A stretch of DNA of 64,000 bases from Pseudidiomarina marina (GTDB lineage: Bacteria > Pseudomonadota > Gammaproteobacteria > Enterobacterales > Alteromonadaceae). A program made the translations under genes and the position numbers. The number at the start of each line of letters is the position of its first letter. Within the stretch, counting starts at the first letter, position 1. The notes beneath the pieces were generated by a model, which had not been told where the DNA came from, did no database searches, and saw only the letters and a list, made by a program, of their open reading frames with translations. Positions 63,501 through 64,000 of this stretch are shown here, in pieces. Location of the stretch: NCBI RefSeq assembly GCF_003987045.1, contig NZ_PIPZ01000002.1, positions 310,001 through 374,000 of the forward strand, in the 5' to 3' direction.

Positions 63501-64000
63501 ATGAGTTGGATGTCTGTTTTACCACCACTTGTCGCCATTTTGGTGGTATTTTGGCGAAAAGAAGTCATTGTCGCACTACTACTCGCCATTATGACGTCTG
63601 AATTATTGCTGACTGTGCAAGCAGGTGAATCAGTTTTACTCACCTTTACTGCCACTATTGAGCGTATTGTGGCCGTATTTGGCTCCGCCAGTAACACGCG
63701 CATTTTAGTATTTAGCCTAATGGTCGGCGCATTACTCGCGTATATCCGAGAATCCGGCGGCGTTGCTGCAACCGTCGAGGCGCTGCTTGCGCGCGGTTTA
63801 GGGAAAACCAAGCGTAGCGCCAGCCTGATGACAGTGTTTACCGGTGTGTTTGTATTTATTGAATCGAATTTGAGTGTGCTTACGGCAGGCATTTTATCAC
63901 GCGGATTGTTTGAAAAACTCGGCATGAGCCGCGCACGTTTGGCTTACCTTATTGATAGCACTAGTGCCCCCGTATGCATCTTGATTTTACTTAACGGTTG
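63501..64000 (+). CDS. NhaC-type Na+/H+ antiporter, 5' part
   Basis: N-terminal 166 residues of a membrane antiporter that continues past the window. The frame from ATG 63501 (MSWMSVLPPLVAILVVFWRKE) is open to the end. Hydrophobic segments fall at about residues 5-35, 64-85 and 105-130. RILVFSLMVGALLAYIRESGGV and ESNLSVLTAGILSRGL fit the NhaC branch of the family. Sodium or an organic solute could be exchanged; the full sequence is needed to name the substrate. Divergent from the TonB receptor, with the Fur box between. Confidence 0.8.
   Translation, partial: MSWMSVLPPLVAILVVFWRKEVIVALLLAIMTSELLLTVQAGESVLLTFTATIERIVAVFGSASNTRILVFSLMVGALLAYIRESGGVAATVEALLARGLGKTKRSASLMTVFTGVFVFIESNLSVLTAGILSRGLFEKLGMSRARLAYLIDSTSAPVCILILLNG

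Noticed and set aside
63407-63925. Minus-strand ORF of 172 codons at the right end
   Set aside because: It lies opposite the NhaC-type frame, which has a good start, membrane helices and family motifs. The minus product is low-complexity Ser/Thr-rich with no signature.
1-64000. Prophage, insertion sequence, integron or defence island
   Set aside because: I saw no integrase, transposase, phage structural gene, restriction or other defence gene, and gene order is the core chromosomal type throughout.
1-64000. tRNA or rRNA genes
   Set aside because: No gap is long enough for rRNA, and no cloverleaf with a TTCGA-type T-loop was noticed in the intergenic regions. A dedicated tRNA search was not possible.

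Overview
The window is ordinary gammaproteobacterial chromosome: dense core genes, short intergenic gaps, no rRNA or tRNA, and no phage, insertion sequence or CRISPR array that I could see. Gene content (kbl-tdh, glpEG-ubiCA-plsB-lexA, an aa3-type cytochrome oxidase operon, rpoH-ftsX-ftsE-ftsY-rsmD, mutM-rpmG-rpmB-radC-coaBC-slmA, yibN-secB-gpsA divergent from gpmI-envC-yibQ) and protein character point to a marine member of the Alteromonadales, most likely an Idiomarinaceae (Idiomarina or Pseudidiomarina type). The genus is an inference from gene order and protein resemblance.

Layout. 1-4.3 kb: threonine-to-glycine catabolism (kbl end, tdh), glpE, rhomboid protease glpG, and the first two ubiquinone steps ubiC-ubiA. 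4.3-8 kb: plsB convergent with ubiA, and a lexA-sulA operon behind two perfect SOS boxes. 8-16.6 kb: a complete cytochrome c oxidase cluster (coxB-coxA-ctaG-coxC, DUF2909 antisense, surf1, an SCO-like protein, ctaA, ctaB, sco). 16.6-21.1 kb: polysaccharide deacetylase, MATE transporter, a four-repeat DUF4397 lipoprotein and nfuA. 21.2-26.9 kb: M14 peptidase, comF, bioH, mutM and a 2OG-Fe(II) oxygenase. 27-32.4 kb: rpmG/rpmB, radC, coaBC, slmA, gpsA, secB, yibN. 32.4-36.5 kb: gpmI, envC, yibQ and a DUF4377-like lipoprotein. 36.5-41.5 kb: rpoH, ftsX, ftsE, ftsY, rsmD, yhhL. 41.5-47.9 kb: yjaG, a PLP threonine/serine dehydratase, a VOC protein, a reverse-transsulfuration pair (CBS-like plus CGL-like), an orphan lipoprotein and ltaE. 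47.9-57.5 kb: comM, ndh, fpr, an orphan lipoprotein, ubiK, rep and a GAF-GAF-GGDEF-EAL protein. 57.6-64 kb: cytochrome c5, dinB, a stand-alone prephenate dehydratase, a Fur-box-controlled TonB receptor with a PepSY membrane partner, and the start of an NhaC-type antiporter that runs off the end.

How the genes work together. Respiration dominates: ubiquinone synthesis (ubiC, ubiA, ubiK), entry of electrons (ndh), a c5 cytochrome and a full oxidase with its heme A and copper assembly factors. Threonine can be broken down by up to three routes coded here. SOS control is visible for lexA-sulA but not for dinB.

I found no clearly new multi-gene system. The best unexplained signals are small: a perfect 12-bp complement that could fold the start codon of the DUF4397 lipoprotein mRNA, two intergenic arrays built from the same AATAACG-like heptamer, a second SCO-like protein in the oxidase operon that keeps all three copper ligands, U-tract-less hairpins placed over stop codons, and a diguanylate cyclase joined to a degenerate EAL domain.
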